Shown: one piece after another, positions 34,197 through 42,374 of the stretch
Position numbering within the stretch: position 1 is the first letter of the stretch
Layout of the letters: every line of letters begins with the position of its first letter
Origin: Pseudonocardia xinjiangensis
GTDB lineage: Bacteria; Actinomycetota; Actinomycetes; Mycobacteriales; Pseudonocardiaceae
Length of the DNA: 42,590 nt
Direction: 5' to 3'
Assembly: GCF_012911925.1 (NCBI RefSeq)
Contig: NZ_JAAXKY010000054.1
Location: 1-42,590, forward strand
Program-made: the position numbers and the translations under genes
Notes under the pieces: generated by a model
The model's input: the letters and a program-made list of their open reading frames with translations, nothing else
What the model was told of the DNA's origin: nothing
Databases searched by the model: none

Positions 34197-34988
34197 GTGA
34201 CGTTCGCCGGAGAGGTTGCCGACTACTACTCGCGCTTCCGTCGGGGGTACCCGCCGCCGGTGACGGACTTCCTGGTCTGTGAGCTCGGGGTCGGAGCCGA
34301 GGACGTCGTGGTCGATCTCGGGTGCGGGACCGGGCAGCTCGCCATCCCGCTCGCGTCCCGGGTGCGGCACGTCGTCGGTGTCGACCCCGAGCCGGACATG
34401 CTGGCCCACGCCCGGCGGGCCGCACGGGAGCACGGGGTGGGGTCCGCGTCCTGGGTGCTCGGTTCGGACGCCGATCTCCCGACCCTCGGAGGGCTGCTCG
34501 GTGGCACGCACGTCGCCGCCGTGACGGTGAGCTGCGCGATCCACCTCATGGACTCCACCACGCTCTTCGCCGGCCTCCGCGAGCTGCTGCCTCCCGGTGG
34601 ACGGGTCGCGGTGATCGCCAACGGGACGCCCATCTGGCTCCAGGCAAGCGCCTGGTCCCGGGCGTTGCGAGGCGTCCTCGAGCAGCACTTCGGACGACCA
34701 CTGACCGCGACATGTGGCACCGACGACGTCACGCGCGAGGGCTACCGGACGGAGCTGGAGACCGCGGGGTTCGCCACGAGCCACGCCGAGCTCGGCTACC
34801 ACGAGGCGATCGACATCGAGTGGATCGTCGGCAACCTCTACTCCGCGATGTCGCCCCATCAGCTCCCGCGGAAGGAGGACCGGCCCGCCTTCGCCCAGCA
34901 GGTCGAGGACGCGCTCAGGTCGGCCCAACCCAAGGGTGACTTCGTCGACGACGTCCGGGTGGCCGTCCTGCTCGGTGAGCGCCGCTGA
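34197..34988 (+). CDS. Class I SAM-dependent methyltransferase
   Basis: From GTG 34197 (VTFAGEVADYYSRFRRGYPP) the 263-residue protein has SAM-binding motif I VVVDLGCGTGQLAIPLA (residues 37-53), motif II VVGVDPEPDML, and LPPGGRVAVIANG later. The N-terminus (ADYYSRFRRGYPP) is typical of the UbiE/Tam-like group acting on small molecules. Upstream in-frame sequence lies within rnpB and is not coding. Substrate unknown. Confidence 0.88.
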   Translation: MTFAGEVADYYSRFRRGYPPPVTDFLVCELGVGAEDVVVDLGCGTGQLAIPLASRVRHVVGVDPEPDMLAHARRAAREHGVGSASWVLGSDADLPTLGGLLGGTHVAAVTVSCAIHLMDSTTLFAGLRELLPPGGRVAVIANGTPIWLQASAWSRALRGVLEQHFGRPLTATCGTDDVTREGYRTELETAGFATSHAELGYHEAIDIEWIVGNLYSAMSPHQLPRKEDRPAFAQQVEDALRSAQPKGDFVDDVRVAVLLGERR

Positions 34989-34999
34989 CCGGCGGGTGG

Positions 35000-35683
35000 T
35001 CAGGCCGCGGGGTGGTGGTTGGTGTCGTTCACGAGCCGGACGCTCGCGCCGCCGTCGGGGTAGAAGTCCACGATGGACAGTGCGGCCAGGTCAAGGTGCA
35101 GGCGGTAGAGGATGCCGGGGCCGCCCTCCAGGGCGGCACGCAGCAGCATCTTGATCGGCGTCACGTGGCTCACCAGCACCACCGTGGATCCGGGGAACTC
35201 GTCCACCACGGCGGCACGTTCGGTCTCGATCCGCCTGCCGACGGCCGCGAAGCTCTCCCCGCCGGGCGGCGCCGCGTCCTCGGAGCCGAGCCACGCCGCG
35301 TGCAGCTCGGGGTCGCGGGCGCGGGCCTCGGCGAACGTCAGGCCCTCCCAGTCGCCGAAGTCGGTCTCGATCAAGCCCTGCCGGACGACGAGCGGCGCAC
35401 CGGTTGCCTCCGCCACGGCGGTGGCGGTCTGGCGCGCCCGCAGCAGCGGTGAGGTGAGCACGGCGGCGACGCCGGGGACGGCAGCGAGGCGGGTGGCCGC
35501 ACCGGCGGCCTGCCGGCGGCCGAGGTCGGTCAGTTCCGGGTCACCGTGCCCGGAGTAGCGGCGCTCGACCGACAGGGCGGTCTGCCCGTGCCGCAGCAGG
35601 AGCAGGCGGGACGGGGCCCCGACCTGACCGGTCCACGACGCGGAGGCCGGGGCGGTGGCGACCGTGGAGGGCAGCTCGGTCAT
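35000..35683 (-). CDS. Histidine phosphatase family protein (phosphatase half of the Rv2228c-type fusion)
   Basis: A 227-residue phosphoglycerate-mutase-fold phosphatase: catalytic RHG at residues 31-33 in LLLLRHGQTALS, GLIETDFGDWEG in the middle, and the second His in VVLVSHVTPIKMLL. In Mycobacterium and many actinobacteria this domain (acid phosphatase/alpha-ribazole phosphatase) is fused to RNase HI in one protein. Here it is a separate frame starting at ATG 35683, overlapping the RNase H stop by 4 bp. A possible role in the last dephosphorylation of cobalamin synthesis is known for the mycobacterial homologue. Confidence 0.92.
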   Translation of the reverse strand: MTELPSTVATAPASASWTGQVGAPSRLLLLRHGQTALSVERRYSGHGDPELTDLGRRQAAGAATRLAAVPGVAAVLTSPLLRARQTATAVAEATGAPLVVRQGLIETDFGDWEGLTFAEARARDPELHAAWLGSEDAAPPGGESFAAVGRRIETERAAVVDEFPGSTVVLVSHVTPIKMLLRAALEGGPGILYRLHLDLAALSIVDFYPDGGASVRLVNDTNHHPAA

Positions 35684-36099
35684 TGCCGCGTCACTCCGGC
35701 CTGCTCGTCCATGGCCCTGTTGGCGAGGGCGTCCGCCCGCGAGTTGCGCGCACGCGGCACCCACCCGAACCGCACCGAGTCGAGCTCCCGTACGAGGCCG
35801 CCCGCCTCCAGCGCCAACGGCTTCATCGCCGGGTGCTTGACCTGCCACCGTCCCGACATCTGCTCGACGACCAGCTTGGAGTCCATCCGGACCTCCACCT
35901 CGGTGGCGCCCAGCTCGATCGCCGCCCGCAGCCCCGCGATGAGGCCCTGGTACTCCGCGACGTTGTTGGTGCTGATCCCCAGCCCCTCGGCGCGTTCCGC
36001 GAGCACTTCCTCGGTGTCCGCGTCGAGCACCACGGCGCCGTACCCGGCCGGGCCCGGGTTGCCGCGGGAGCCGCCGTCGGCCTCGACGATGAGCTTCAC
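35680..36099 (-). CDS. Ribonuclease HI-family protein
   Basis: A 139-residue RNase H fold starting VKLIVEADGGSRGNPGPAGYG. Catalytic acidic residues are Asp8, Glu49 (NNVAEYQGL), Asp73 (VRMDSKLVV) and Asp123 (RADALAN). It cleaves RNA in RNA-DNA hybrids. GTG 36099 overlaps the zinc-ribbon gene stop by 4 bp, and its own stop overlaps the phosphatase start by 4 bp (ATGA). The stop separates what is usually a single bifunctional protein. Confidence 0.93.
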   Translation of the reverse strand: MKLIVEADGGSRGNPGPAGYGAVVLDADTEEVLAERAEGLGISTNNVAEYQGLIAGLRAAIELGATEVEVRMDSKLVVEQMSGRWQVKHPAMKPLALEAGGLVRELDSVRFGWVPRARNSRADALANRAMDEQAGVTRQ

Positions 36100-36833
36100 A
36101 AACCCGACTCCTTCGTCCGGACGAGGATCACGCCGCACTCCTCGCAGTGCACCACCTCGTCGGCGGGTGCGCCGCGCAGCTCGGAGATGGCGGTGCGGTC
36201 CAGCTCCAACCGGCACGCCTGACAGCGCCGCTGCAGCAGCAGCGCCGCCCCGACCCCCCGCTGCTCGCGCCGCTTGTCGTAGGCGGCGAGCAGGTCGGCC
36301 GGGATGCCGGGGAGCGCCTCCTCGCGGGCGCGGCGCCTGCCGGCCTCCGCGGCGTCGATGTCGGCGAGCGCCGAGTCGCGCCGTTCGGCCAGCTCCGAGA
36401 GCTTCTGCTCGGCCGCGGCCAGCGCCTCCCGGGAGTGCTCGACGTCGACGCCGATGGCCTCGCGCTGTTCCATGATCTCGAGCTGCTCGTCCTCGAGGAT
36501 GCTCTGCCGCCGGGCGAGCGTCTCGAGCTCGTGCTGCAGGTCGCTGGCCTGCTTCGCGCCGATACCGGCGCCGGTGAGCATCTGGTTGTCGCGCTCGGTG
36601 CGAGCCCGGACCCCGTCGACGTCACGCTCGATGCGGCGGATGTCGCGGTCCAGGTCGCCCGCGGCGGTCTCCACCTCGACCAGCTTGTCCTTGGCCTGGC
36701 GCACCGCCGCCTCGGCCTGGGTCAGCTCGTCGTGCTCGGGCAGGGTGCGGCGGCGGTGGGCGAGCCGGGTGAGCTCGGCGTCGACCTCGGAGAGGTCCAG
36801 CAGCTTCCGTTGGACGGCGGGGTCGGCCTTCAC
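36096..36833 (-). CDS. Coiled-coil zinc-ribbon protein (DUF164/CT398-like, Rv2229c homologue)
   Basis: A 245-residue protein with a long heptad-rich helical hairpin (residues 10-170, rich in Glu, Arg, Ala, Leu) followed by a C4 zinc ribbon: CQAC near 205 and CEEC near 233. Homologues are nucleic-acid-binding or scaffold proteins of uncertain function, almost always next to Nif3 and RNase H in actinobacteria. The GTG start overlaps the Nif3 stop by 4 bp. Confidence 0.92.
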   Translation of the reverse strand: MKADPAVQRKLLDLSEVDAELTRLAHRRRTLPEHDELTQAEAAVRQAKDKLVEVETAAGDLDRDIRRIERDVDGVRARTERDNQMLTGAGIGAKQASDLQHELETLARRQSILEDEQLEIMEQREAIGVDVEHSREALAAAEQKLSELAERRDSALADIDAAEAGRRRAREEALPGIPADLLAAYDKRREQRGVGAALLLQRRCQACRLELDRTAISELRGAPADEVVHCEECGVILVRTKESGL

Positions 36834-38020
36834 TCAGCCATCACATCCATCTTTTCGTGCCTTCCGGTCGTCGGCGCCACCGTCCAGGGATCCGTGCAGC
36901 GGCGCGAAACGCGAACCTCGACGCTACCGGCAAGCGCCGTGCGGACCACGTCCGCCGCCTGCACGCACCACGGCCACTCCGACGCCCAGTGTGCGACGTC
37001 GACGAGGGCCGGGGTGGGACGCCCGGCGAGTGTCCCGGCCAGCAGGTGCTCCGACGCCGGATGGTGGCGCAGATCGGCGGTGACGTAGGCGTCGATGCCC
37101 GCGCGGACGGCCGCGTCCAGCGCCGAGTCCCCCGCCCCGCCGCAGACCGCGACCCGCTCGATCAGCCGTTCCGGATCACCCGCGGCCCGCACTCCCCACG
37201 CCGTGGACGGCAGCGCCGCCGCGACGCGCTCGGTGAACGCCGCGAGCGGCTCGGCCGCGGGCAGCGTGCCGATCCGGCCGAGCCCTTGGGCCGAGGGTAG
37301 GTCGGCGAGCTCGAACACGTCGAACGCGGGCTCCTCGTACGGGTGCGAGGCCCGGAGCGCGGCGACCACGGCCGCCCGGCGCCCGCGCGGGAGCACCATC
37401 TCCAGCCTCGTCTCCGCTACCCGCTCCAGCTTCCCGACCGACCCGATCGTCGGATCCGCGCCGTCGAGGGGCTTGAACTGCCCCGTGCCTGCGGTGGCGA
37501 ACGAGCAGTGGCTGTAGTTGCCGATCCGGCCGGCACCGGCTGCGGACAGCGCGTCGTGCACCGTGGTGATGGCCGGGCCGACCGGGATGAACGTGACGAT
37601 CTTGTCGAGTGGCTCGCCCGGGGCGCCGACCAGCGGACCCGTGACCTCCAGGCCGATCGCGGACGCCAGCGCGTCGGAGACGCCGGGATCGGCGGAGTCG
37701 GCGTTCGTGTGCGCGGTGTACAGCGCGGTGCCCGAACGGATCAGCCGGTGCAGCAGCGCACCCTTCGGGGTGTCCGCGCCCACGCCGTGCACCCCGCGCA
37801 GCAGCAGCGGATGGTGAGTGACGAGCAGCTGGGACGCGCCCTCGGCGCCGTCGATCGCCTCGTCGACGGTCTCGGGCACCGGATCCACCGCGAACAGCAC
37901 CGAGGACACGGGCTCGGTGGGGTCACCACAGACGAGCCCGACCGCGTCCCAGTCGGCCGCGAGTGCCGGTGGGTACGCCTTCTCCAGCGCGGCGATGACG
38001 TCGCCGACGGTGGTCGTCAT
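36830..38020 (-). CDS. Nif3-like dinuclear metal centre protein
   Basis: A 396-residue member of the NIF3/YbgI family (GTP cyclohydrolase I type 2 annotation): LAADWDAVGLVCGDP at the N-terminus, the metal motif LLVTHHPLLLRG, TALYTAHTNADSA, an inserted PII-like middle domain (about 130-280, SHPYEEPAFDVF) and the C-terminal DVAHWASEW metal site. It forms a toroidal hexamer with two metals per site. Overlaps CobC-like and zinc-ribbon genes by 4 bp each. Confidence 0.94.
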   Translation of the reverse strand: MTTTVGDVIAALEKAYPPALAADWDAVGLVCGDPTEPVSSVLFAVDPVPETVDEAIDGAEGASQLLVTHHPLLLRGVHGVGADTPKGALLHRLIRSGTALYTAHTNADSADPGVSDALASAIGLEVTGPLVGAPGEPLDKIVTFIPVGPAITTVHDALSAAGAGRIGNYSHCSFATAGTGQFKPLDGADPTIGSVGKLERVAETRLEMVLPRGRRAAVVAALRASHPYEEPAFDVFELADLPSAQGLGRIGTLPAAEPLAAFTERVAAALPSTAWGVRAAGDPERLIERVAVCGGAGDSALDAAVRAGIDAYVTADLRHHPASEHLLAGTLAGRPTPALVDVAHWASEWPWCVQAADVVRTALAGSVEVRVSRRCTDPWTVAPTTGRHEKMDVMAE

Positions 38021-39096
38021 GCGCCGACCTCCACGAGCGTCTCGGCCAGGACGGCGGCGAGCCGGGCGACCTGGGGAGCCGGCCGGACCGCCACGCGGAC
38101 ATGGTCGGGCCCGAGGCCGGGGAACGTGTCGCCGCGACGCACCGCGATGCCGGCCTCACGCAGCAGGGTGCGCACCCGCTCGCCCCGCCCGTCGGGCAGC
38201 CGGAGCAGCAGGTAGGGCGCCCGTCCCGGCAGCACCGTGACGCCGGGGACGGCGGCGAGGGCTTCGGCCTGCTCGGCACGGGCGGCGGCCAGCCGTTCGG
38301 CGGACCGGTGGGACTCGGCGACGGCGCCGGGTTCGGAACAGGCGATGACGGCCTCCAGTGCGGGCGTCGAGACCGGCCACGGGGGGCGCGGCGCGGCGAG
38401 CCGGGCCAGCAGGCGGGGCTCACCGAGGGCGTACCCCGCCCGCAGCCCCGCCAGCGCCCAGGTCTTGGTGAGACTGCGGAACACGAGCAGGCCCGGCACG
38501 TCGCCGTTGCCCGCGAGGGACTCCGGTTCGCCGGGGATCGCGTCGGCGAACGCCTCGTCCACCAGCAGCACCCGGCCCGGCGCGGCCAACGCCCGGACGT
38601 CGGCCACGGGATGCAGCACCCCCGTCGGGTTGGTGGGGTTGCCGACCACCACCAGGTCGGCGTCGGGAGGGACGTCGCCGGGGTGGAGCCGATGGCCGTC
38701 GGACTCGCTGGTCAGCACCCGCACCACCGGCACCCCCGCGGCCCGCAGCACAGCCTCGGGCTCGGTGAAACCCGGGTGCACCACGGCGGCGAGCCGGGGA
38801 CGCAACGCCGGCAGCAGCGCGAAGCCCTCCGCGCTCCCGGCGAGCACCAGCACCTCCTCGGCCCTGCGCCCGTGCCGCGCCGCAACCGCCTCCCGGGCCA
38901 GCGCGTCGTGTGCGGCCGCCGGGTAGCGACCCAGCCCGTGCAGCGCAGCGACAAGCCGATCACGCAGCCACGACGGCGGACCGGCGCCCTGGACGTTCAC
39001 CGCGAAGTCGAGCAGGCCGGGCTCGGCCTCGACGTCCCCGTGGTGACGCAGGTCCGCCAGACCGTCCGCTGCGGCTCCGTCCCGCGCGAGATCCAT
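38017..39096 (-). CDS. PLP-dependent aminotransferase, Rv2231c/CobC family
   Basis: A 359-residue fold-type I PLP enzyme related to histidinol-phosphate aminotransferase and threonine-phosphate decarboxylase. It shows LDFAVNVQGAGPP at the N-terminus, the VVVGNPTNPTG motif, LVDEAFAD and the PLP Lys in FRSLTKTWALAGLRAGY. In actinobacteria this gene is annotated CobC and thought to supply aminopropanol phosphate for cobalamin; that role is inferred from homology. First gene of the leftward operon; it diverges from ptpA. Confidence 0.9.
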   Translation of the reverse strand: MDLARDGAAADGLADLRHHGDVEAEPGLLDFAVNVQGAGPPSWLRDRLVAALHGLGRYPAAAHDALAREAVAARHGRRAEEVLVLAGSAEGFALLPALRPRLAAVVHPGFTEPEAVLRAAGVPVVRVLTSESDGHRLHPGDVPPDADLVVVGNPTNPTGVLHPVADVRALAAPGRVLLVDEAFADAIPGEPESLAGNGDVPGLLVFRSLTKTWALAGLRAGYALGEPRLLARLAAPRPPWPVSTPALEAVIACSEPGAVAESHRSAERLAAARAEQAEALAAVPGVTVLPGRAPYLLLRLPDGRGERVRTLLREAGIAVRRGDTFPGLGPDHVRVAVRPAPQVARLAAVLAETLVEVGA

Positions 39097-39200
39097 CGCG
39101 GCAGCCTACGGGGGCGGGCCCGGCGAGCCGGACCCTCGGCCGCTTCGGGCGCAGCCGGGGCCGTTGACGTCGGGGACCAACGTCTCGGCAGACTGGCGGG

Positions 39201-39680
39201 GTGAGCGACGCCCCCACGCCCCTGTCCGTGGTCTTCGTCTGCACCGGCAACATCTGTCGCTCCCCCATCGCCGAAAAGGTCTTCGTCCACGAGCTGGAGC
39301 GCGCGGGCCTGGCCGACGCCGTGCGCGTCAGCAGCGCGGGCACCGGCGGCTGGCACATCGGCTCCCCCGCCGACGACCGGGCCGCCGCACTGCTGCGGGC
39401 CGAGGGCTACCCGGACACGCACACCGCACGGCAGATCGACGCGGAGCAGCTGTCGGCCGACCTGCTCGTCGCGCTCGACCAGTCCCACCGCCGCGCGTTG
39501 CGGGCGATGATCTCCGAGCCCGACCGGGTACGGCTGTTGCGCTCCTTCGACCCCGACGCCCCGGACGATGCCGAGGTACCCGACCCCTACTACGGCGGCG
39601 TCGAGGGGTTCACCGAGGTGCTCACCATGATCCGGGCGGCGATGCCGGGTCTCGTCGACTGGGTCCGCAGCCGGCGATGA
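39201..39680 (+). CDS. ptpA: Low-molecular-weight protein tyrosine phosphatase
   Basis: A 159-residue LMW-PTP: the P-loop VCTGNICRSPIAE contains nucleophile Cys14 and Arg20, and the general acid Asp is in VPDPYYGG. GTG 39201. In mycobacteria the homologue PtpA sits next to the same CobC/Nif3 operon. The mycobacterial partner ptkA is missing here and a fructosamine kinase gene follows instead, overlapping by 4 bp. Confidence 0.95.
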   Translation: MSDAPTPLSVVFVCTGNICRSPIAEKVFVHELERAGLADAVRVSSAGTGGWHIGSPADDRAAALLRAEGYPDTHTARQIDAEQLSADLLVALDQSHRRALRAMISEPDRVRLLRSFDPDAPDDAEVPDPYYGGVEGFTEVLTMIRAAMPGLVDWVRSRR

Positions 39681-40504
39681 CCGTCCTCGGCGTCGCAGTG
39701 CGGGCCGGCGCTCCGCTCGGCGGCGGTGCCGAGCGGGTGGAGCTCGCCGACGGGCGCACGGTCGTCGTCAAGAAGGCGGAGGCGAGCGCCCTGCGCGCCG
39801 AGGCGGCCGGCCTGAGCTGGCTGCGGGTGGCTGGTGCGACGCCCGTGCCCGCGGTGCTGGACGTGGACCCGGAGCGGCTGGTCACGGAGTTCGTCCCGCC
39901 CGGCGCACCCGACTCCGCCGCCGCGGCGGCCCTGGGCAGCGGGCTGGCCCGGCTGCACGCGGCCGGGGCTCCCGCCTTCGGCGCCGCGCCGCCGGACGGA
40001 CCGTCAGCGGCCTGGATCGGACACGCGCCGATGCGCAACGAGCCGGCCCCGAGCTGGCCCGAGTGGTACGCCGCCGACCGGCTGCTCCCCTACCTGCGCA
40101 CCGCGACCGACGCCGGGGACCTCACCCGTGACGAGGCCGCCGTCGTCGAACTCGTGTGCGATCGGCTCCCCGCGCTGGCCGGACCGGCCGAACCGCCTGC
40201 CCGGCTGCACGGCGACCTGTGGTCGGGCAACGTGCTCTGGTCCCCCGCAGGCGCGTGGCTGATCGACCCCGCCGCCCACGGCGGGCACCGCGAGACCGAC
40301 CTCGCCATGCTGGCGCTGTTCGGGTGCCCCCACCTCGACACCGTGCTGCGGGCCTACGACCGGACGGCCCCCCTCGCCGACGGCTGGGCCCAGCGCGTCC
40401 CGTTGCACCAGCTCTTCCCCCTGCTCGTGCATACGGTGCTGTTCGGCCGGGGCTACGCCGCCCGAACCGCAGAGGCAGCACGTGCCGCGCTGAGAGCGGA
40501 CTGA
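39677..40504 (+). CDS. Fructosamine kinase-family protein
   Basis: A 275-residue APH-fold kinase: Lys in VVVKKAEA (ATP), EAAGLSWLRVAG, LVTEFVPPG, then the catalytic loop RLHGDLWSGNVLW and the metal site WLIDPAAHGGHRETDLAML, which is the fructosamine/ketosamine-3-kinase signature (HGDLW-GN and DPA-YGH-E-D). It phosphorylates Amadori products for protein deglycation. Its start overlaps ptpA, so the kinase and the phosphatase are co-translated. Confidence 0.93.
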   Translation: MTVLGVAVRAGAPLGGGAERVELADGRTVVVKKAEASALRAEAAGLSWLRVAGATPVPAVLDVDPERLVTEFVPPGAPDSAAAAALGSGLARLHAAGAPAFGAAPPDGPSAAWIGHAPMRNEPAPSWPEWYAADRLLPYLRTATDAGDLTRDEAAVVELVCDRLPALAGPAEPPARLHGDLWSGNVLWSPAGAWLIDPAAHGGHRETDLAMLALFGCPHLDTVLRAYDRTAPLADGWAQRVPLHQLFPLLVHTVLFGRGYAARTAEAARAALRAD

Positions 40505-40549
40505 CGAGCAGCATCGCAGCGGGGCGGGGCGGCGACGGCCCTCCGCCCC

Positions 40550-40668
40550 GCGAGTCGCCCGCCTCTGCCCCGCGAGTCGCCCGTTTTCTGCCCGCGAGTC
40601 GCCCGTTCTCCGCCCGCGAGTCGCCCGCATTCCGCCCGCGAGTCGCCGGATCTGTGCGTGACTCGCAG
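40550..40668. repeat. 22-bp periodic repeat array 1 (5 to 6 units)
   Basis: GCGAGTCGC starts at 40550, 40572, 40594, 40616 and 40638, exactly every 22 bp, and a sixth in-phase but altered copy (GTGACTCGC) is near 40658. The conserved core is about 13 bp (CGCGAGTCGCCCG) and the rest of each unit varies. It lies between the 3' ends of the fructosamine kinase and GNAT genes. It is the inverted counterpart of the array at 42375-42590. Confidence 0.9.
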
Positions 40669-40686
40669 GTGGGGCGGGCGGCCCGG

Positions 40687-41613
40687 TCAGCGCCAGTCAT
40701 CCAGCAGGTAGACGTCCTCGCGGGCGTAGCCGGGCACGTTCGGCCGGTGCATGGTGACGCCCGCGGTGTCGACGCGGAACCCGGTGGCCAGAAGGTGTCG
40801 GTACACCTCGTGGCGGGCGGTGCTCACCCCGAGGACGAGCTTGCGGGCACCGACCCCGGCGGCGAAGCCGTGGCAGGCGGCGAGCAGGGCCGCGAACACG
40901 TCCGCCACGTGCGGCCCGGGACGCACGGCGGCGAACTTCACGTAGACCCTCCCGCTGCCCGCCTCCGTGCCCGGCCCCGTGTGGCAGACGGCGAACCCGC
41001 GCGGCGCGTCCGGCTCGCCGACGAGCACGACCTCGCCGAGACCCTGGTCGAGCACGGCCATGATCTCGCCGCGGACGTCCAGGCCCGGCATGATCGGGTC
41101 GGTCACCGCGGCACACGCGTCCAGCAGTGCCTCCCGCCGGTCGGCCGGGGCGGCCGACATCCGCCACCCCAGCTCGGGCGCCTCCCCTGCCACCGGGCGC
41201 GACATGATCACCGTGAGGAACCGCGGCCAGAACCCGAACTTGTGGTACAGCCAGTGGTGCCTGGGACTCTCGGGGAATGTGAAAAGGCCCTGGTGGGTCG
41301 CGTCCCCCGCGTCGAGGACTTCCGTGGCCGCTTGCACGAGCCGGCTGCCGACGCCGGAGTTCCACAGCGACGGCGTCACGGACACCGGACCGAGATAGCC
41401 CACGCTGCCCCACAGCGTCACCAGTGCGGAACCGGCGAGGGTCCCGTCGACGACCGCGGCGAGCGCGACGGTGTGCGACGCACGGAAGCGCGTGCCGATC
41501 ACGTCGGTGTCGTCGTTCATGTCGATGTTGAGGAACGCTCCGAACGCGGTGCGCAGGATGCGGTCGGCACCCTCCACATCGTCCTCGCCGAGGGCCCGCA
41601 CCTCGATCTCCAT
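40687..41613 (-). CDS. GNAT-family N-acetyltransferase (two-part)
   Basis: From ATG 41613 (MEIEVRALGEDDVEGADRILRTAFG) the 308-residue protein has a GNAT domain in its first half: LGPVSVTPSLWNSGVGSRLVQAATEVL is the acetyl-CoA-binding motif A (here WNSGVG in place of R-G-G), followed by GLFTFPESPRHHWLYHKFGFWP. The second half (about 150-308) has a weak GNAT-like repeat (VKFAAVRPGPHVADVFAALLAACHGF). Acceptor substrate unknown. Divergent from the second GNAT gene. Confidence 0.85.
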   Translation of the reverse strand: MEIEVRALGEDDVEGADRILRTAFGAFLNIDMNDDTDVIGTRFRASHTVALAAVVDGTLAGSALVTLWGSVGYLGPVSVTPSLWNSGVGSRLVQAATEVLDAGDATHQGLFTFPESPRHHWLYHKFGFWPRFLTVIMSRPVAGEAPELGWRMSAAPADRREALLDACAAVTDPIMPGLDVRGEIMAVLDQGLGEVVLVGEPDAPRGFAVCHTGPGTEAGSGRVYVKFAAVRPGPHVADVFAALLAACHGFAAGVGARKLVLGVSTARHEVYRHLLATGFRVDTAGVTMHRPNVPGYAREDVYLLDDWR

Positions 41614-41638
41614 GGCGGCAGGATGCCCTCTGGCTACT

Positions 41639-41669
41639 CCGAACGGATCGCCGGGGTTAGCCCGTTCGG
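41639..41669. promoter_or_regulatory. Inverted repeat between the two divergent GNAT genes
   Basis: CCGAACGG (41639-41646) pairs with CCGTTCGG (41662-41669) across 15 nt, in the 80-bp shared promoter. The same arms occur in the ECF sigma promoter at 21436-21462. A candidate operator. Confidence 0.4.
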
Positions 41670-41693
41670 TGTTGTCCGGCCGTCTGGTCGCGC

Positions 41694-42368
41694 ATGGTCT
41701 ACTCCGGTGTGTCCGACCCACGCCTGACCGCGCACCTGTCCAGCTGGCTCGGGCGGTGGCCGGGTACCGGCCCCGGCCTCACGGTCGTCGGCTCCCGACG
41801 GCGCCGCGAGCCGGCCTGGGACGGCACGGTGCATGCCGTGGTGGGGGTGTCGACGCCCGAAGCCGGCGTGCTCTCGGTGCCGCCGCACGCCGTGGCCGCC
41901 GTCGCGGCGCTCGTGGACGACGGCGCGGACCTGACGCAGATCCCCGCGACAGCCGGGCTCGCCGGCAGGTGGTTCACCGGCGTGTTCCGCTGGACCACCT
42001 CGCCCGCCGCGCTGCCCGACGCCGGCGAGTGGATCGCCGCCGACGCGCCGTCGGTCCCCCTGTGGCTGCGGCCGTTCGCCGGCGAGGTGCTGGTCGCCGT
42101 CGACCCGCCCAGCGGCGTCCACCTCGCCGGCGTCGGGATCAAACGGCACGACGCGTACGGTCACGAGCTCGCGGTGGTGACGGCCGAGGCCGCCCGGGGC
42201 CGGGGCCTGGCCCGCCGGCTGGTGGCGCAGGCCGCGCGCCGCGTCCTCGACGAGGGCGCCGTCCCCACCTACCTGCACGCGCCCGGCAACCTGGCCTCGG
42301 CGAGCGTCGCCACGGCCGCCGGGTTCGCGGACCGCGGCTGGTCGGTGCTCGGGATCGAACCGGGATGA
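41694..42368 (+). CDS. GNAT-family N-acetyltransferase
   Basis: A 224-residue protein with the acetyl-CoA-binding site at the C-terminal end: LAVVTAEAARGRGLARRLVAQAARRVLDEGA (R-G-R-G-L-A motif) and YLHAPGNLASASVATAAGFADRG. The N-terminal 130 residues are less conserved. ATG 41694 is used; GTG 41709 in the same frame (VSDPRLTAH) is an alternative, and neither has a clear ribosome site. Downstream lies the second 22-bp repeat array. Confidence 0.85.
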   Translation: MVYSGVSDPRLTAHLSSWLGRWPGTGPGLTVVGSRRRREPAWDGTVHAVVGVSTPEAGVLSVPPHAVAAVAALVDDGADLTQIPATAGLAGRWFTGVFRWTTSPAALPDAGEWIAADAPSVPLWLRPFAGEVLVAVDPPSGVHLAGVGIKRHDAYGHELAVVTAEAARGRGLARRLVAQAARRVLDEGAVPTYLHAPGNLASASVATAAGFADRGWSVLGIEPG

Positions 42369-42374
42369 AGCGGG

